This document shows, piece by piece, positions 62,913 through 64,000 of a DNA stretch of 64,000 nt. The stretch lies in NCBI RefSeq assembly GCF_028710345.1, contig NZ_JAQTUH010000001.1, positions 426,256 to 490,255 of the forward strand, given 5' to 3'. Below the pieces are notes generated by a model that saw nothing but the letters and a program-made list of their open reading frames with translations, did no database searches and was not told the DNA's origin. The translations under genes and the position numbers were made by a program. Source of the DNA: Sulfuricurvum sp. (GTDB lineage Bacteria > Campylobacterota > Campylobacteria > Campylobacterales > Sulfurimonadaceae). The stretch's first letter is position 1; each line of letters opens with the position of its first letter.

Positions 62913-63818
62913 ATGCTGTACCATATTTTTCATAGCACCCAATTTTCGTACCAGCAGTGGGTTAGCTTTAGTCACAATTTAATCCGTTTACGGCCACGAA
63001 ATACCCCGACACAAACATTAGTCGATTACTCTTTATCCACTGACCCGATAGTGAGTGAGATGGAGAGTTATGATGATTATTTCGGTAACCATCTTTGTCA
63101 TCTTCTGATTCGTGAGCCCCACCACCATCTCAAAGTCACTGCCAGATCGTGCGTTGCTATCGATTATGAAGCGGTTGAACACCATGCAAAATTGGCACAT
63201 GAAGCACGGCGTGTTACCTACACAGAGATGCTTGATGCCTTTCATGCCAATACCCCTGATGTCATCGATGCACTGCAATACCGCCTCCCCAGCCGTTATA
63301 TTCCACTCGCTAATCATGATTTACGAGAGTATGTACTTCTCTCATTCGCACCGGATAAATCTTTATATGGATGTGTTGAAGCGTTTATGAATCGTGTATT
63401 TAACGATTTTCAGTTTGTTTCAGGTTTTAGTGACTTGAGTACACCGGTTGAGGAAGTATTTCGTGAACGCAAAGGGGTATGTCAAGATTTTGCCCATCTC
63501 TCCATTACCGCTTTACGCTCTATTGGACTGAGTGTCCGATATATGAGTGGCTATTTAGAGACACTTCCACTTGAGGGGGAAGAGAAATTTTTCGGTGCCG
63601 ATGCTTCTCATGCATGGTTCTCTGTATTTATACCGAACTTCGGATGGTTCGATTTTGATCCAACGAACAATATCATCCCCTCATATCAACATATCGTATT
63701 GGGATATGGTCGAGATTATGACGATTGTTCACCAATGCAGGGGGTCGTTCAAGGGAGTGGGCTGAGCAGACTCAATGTAATGGTGGATGTCTCACGTGAT
63801 GATTCCCTTCCTATATAA
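62913..63818 (+). CDS. transglutaminase-like cysteine protease of the CP-ATP-grasp system
   Basis: 301 residues. N-terminal beta domain (YHIFHSTQFSYQQWVSFS, HNLIRLRPRNTPTQT), then a transglutaminase fold with Cys190 (GVCQDFAHLSITALRSIG), His in DASHAWFSVFIP and Asp in FDFDPTNN. It is the second transglutaminase of the trio and starts 3 bases after the alpha-E gene. It lacks the large DUF2126 part of the first. Cytoplasmic; substrate unknown. Confidence 0.9.
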   Translation: MLYHIFHSTQFSYQQWVSFSHNLIRLRPRNTPTQTLVDYSLSTDPIVSEMESYDDYFGNHLCHLLIREPHHHLKVTARSCVAIDYEAVEHHAKLAHEARRVTYTEMLDAFHANTPDVIDALQYRLPSRYIPLANHDLREYVLLSFAPDKSLYGCVEAFMNRVFNDFQFVSGFSDLSTPVEEVFRERKGVCQDFAHLSITALRSIGLSVRYMSGYLETLPLEGEEKFFGADASHAWFSVFIPNFGWFDFDPTNNIIPSYQHIVLGYGRDYDDCSPMQGVVQGSGLSRLNVMVDVSRDDSLPI

Positions 63819-63899
63819 TAGAAGATGGAGGAAAAACGGCACATTATTTCCTTTTTTCAAAGTTTTTTGCAATTTCTTTTAAATTCTTTCGAAAAGCTC

Positions 63900-63928
63900 T
63901 TGACATTCATTTCATTTTCCCCTATAAT
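63900..63928 (+). promoter_or_regulatory. consensus sigma-70 promoter, probably of an rRNA operon
   Basis: TTGACA at 63900-63905 and TATAAT at 63923-63928 with a 17-bp spacer: both hexamers are perfect, which is rare in this AT-rich genome. A/T tracts from 63845 to 63898 look like an UP element. The leader after it (gatcattgaaaactaagta) resembles sequences before 16S rRNA genes, but the gene itself is beyond the window end. Confidence 0.8.
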
Positions 63929-64000
63929 TCCCGTCCACAAACGATGAGACGCTTCGAAAGAAGGGTTAAGTTTGAGTTTGAGATCATTGAAAACTAAGTA

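Overview
This window looks like chromosomal DNA of a sulfur-oxidising member of the Campylobacterota, close to Sulfuricurvum or Sulfurimonas. The genus is an inference. The evidence is two divergent sulfide:quinone oxidoreductase-type flavoproteins, a tmRNA whose tag reads ANNTNYRPAYAVA, oxygen-independent HemN, an ArsRS-like two-component pair, and the general gene style. Genes are packed tightly, with many ATGA/GTGA overlaps.

Layout. 1-20301 is mostly core genome: a chemotaxis receptor end, aminopeptidase N, the two SQR-type enzymes with a 53-residue companion ORF, a degenerate peptide-deformylase-like membrane protein, a hybrid histidine kinase facing a response regulator, hemN with an Fe-S protein, a HugZ-like protein, a DsrE-like protein and lgt, a Spy-like/ArsR/ArsS operon, panB-lipoprotein-ruvB, and Hpt-trpA. 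At 20327-22473 there is a tmRNA gene followed by an AT-rich islet. The islet carries a ParE/RelE-type toxin-antitoxin pair and a HEPN-like gene, and ends in a 15-bp copy of the tmRNA 3' end, as expected for an old integration site. Two nested-palindrome repeats flank this zone.

22474-33345 holds a YcbB-like L,D-transpeptidase, two lipoproteins and a four-gene minus-strand operon: class II cAMP phosphodiesterase-GAF-HD-GYP fusion, Slam-like TPR/beta-barrel protein (frameshifted), FecR protein with a TbpB-like C-terminus, and CHASE2 adenylate cyclase. I read this as a cyclic-nucleotide signalling module joined to an outer-membrane translocator and its possible substrate.

33486-56054 is the main accessory system: an aryl-polyene plus dialkylresorcinol (flexirubin-type) biosynthetic cluster of about 24 genes. 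It has an aromatic amino acid ammonia-lyase and an acyl ligase to make and load the aryl starter. It has three active ketosynthases plus two degenerate ketosynthase partners, three acyl carrier proteins, one ketoreductase and two hotdog dehydratases to build the polyene. DarA and DarB would make the resorcinol, and a BtrH-like protein may join the two halves. A methyltransferase, a glycosyltransferase, two acyltransferases, an ABC exporter and an MMPL/LolA-like pair would decorate and export the product. A toxin-antitoxin pair and an LpxL-like gene on the opposite strand split the cluster.

56051-63818 has a stand-alone paralogue of the phosphodiesterase domain and the conserved trio of transglutaminase-DUF2126, circularly permuted ATP-grasp/alpha-E and second transglutaminase. 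The window ends in a consensus sigma-70 promoter with AT-rich upstream sequence and a leader that looks like the start of an rRNA operon.
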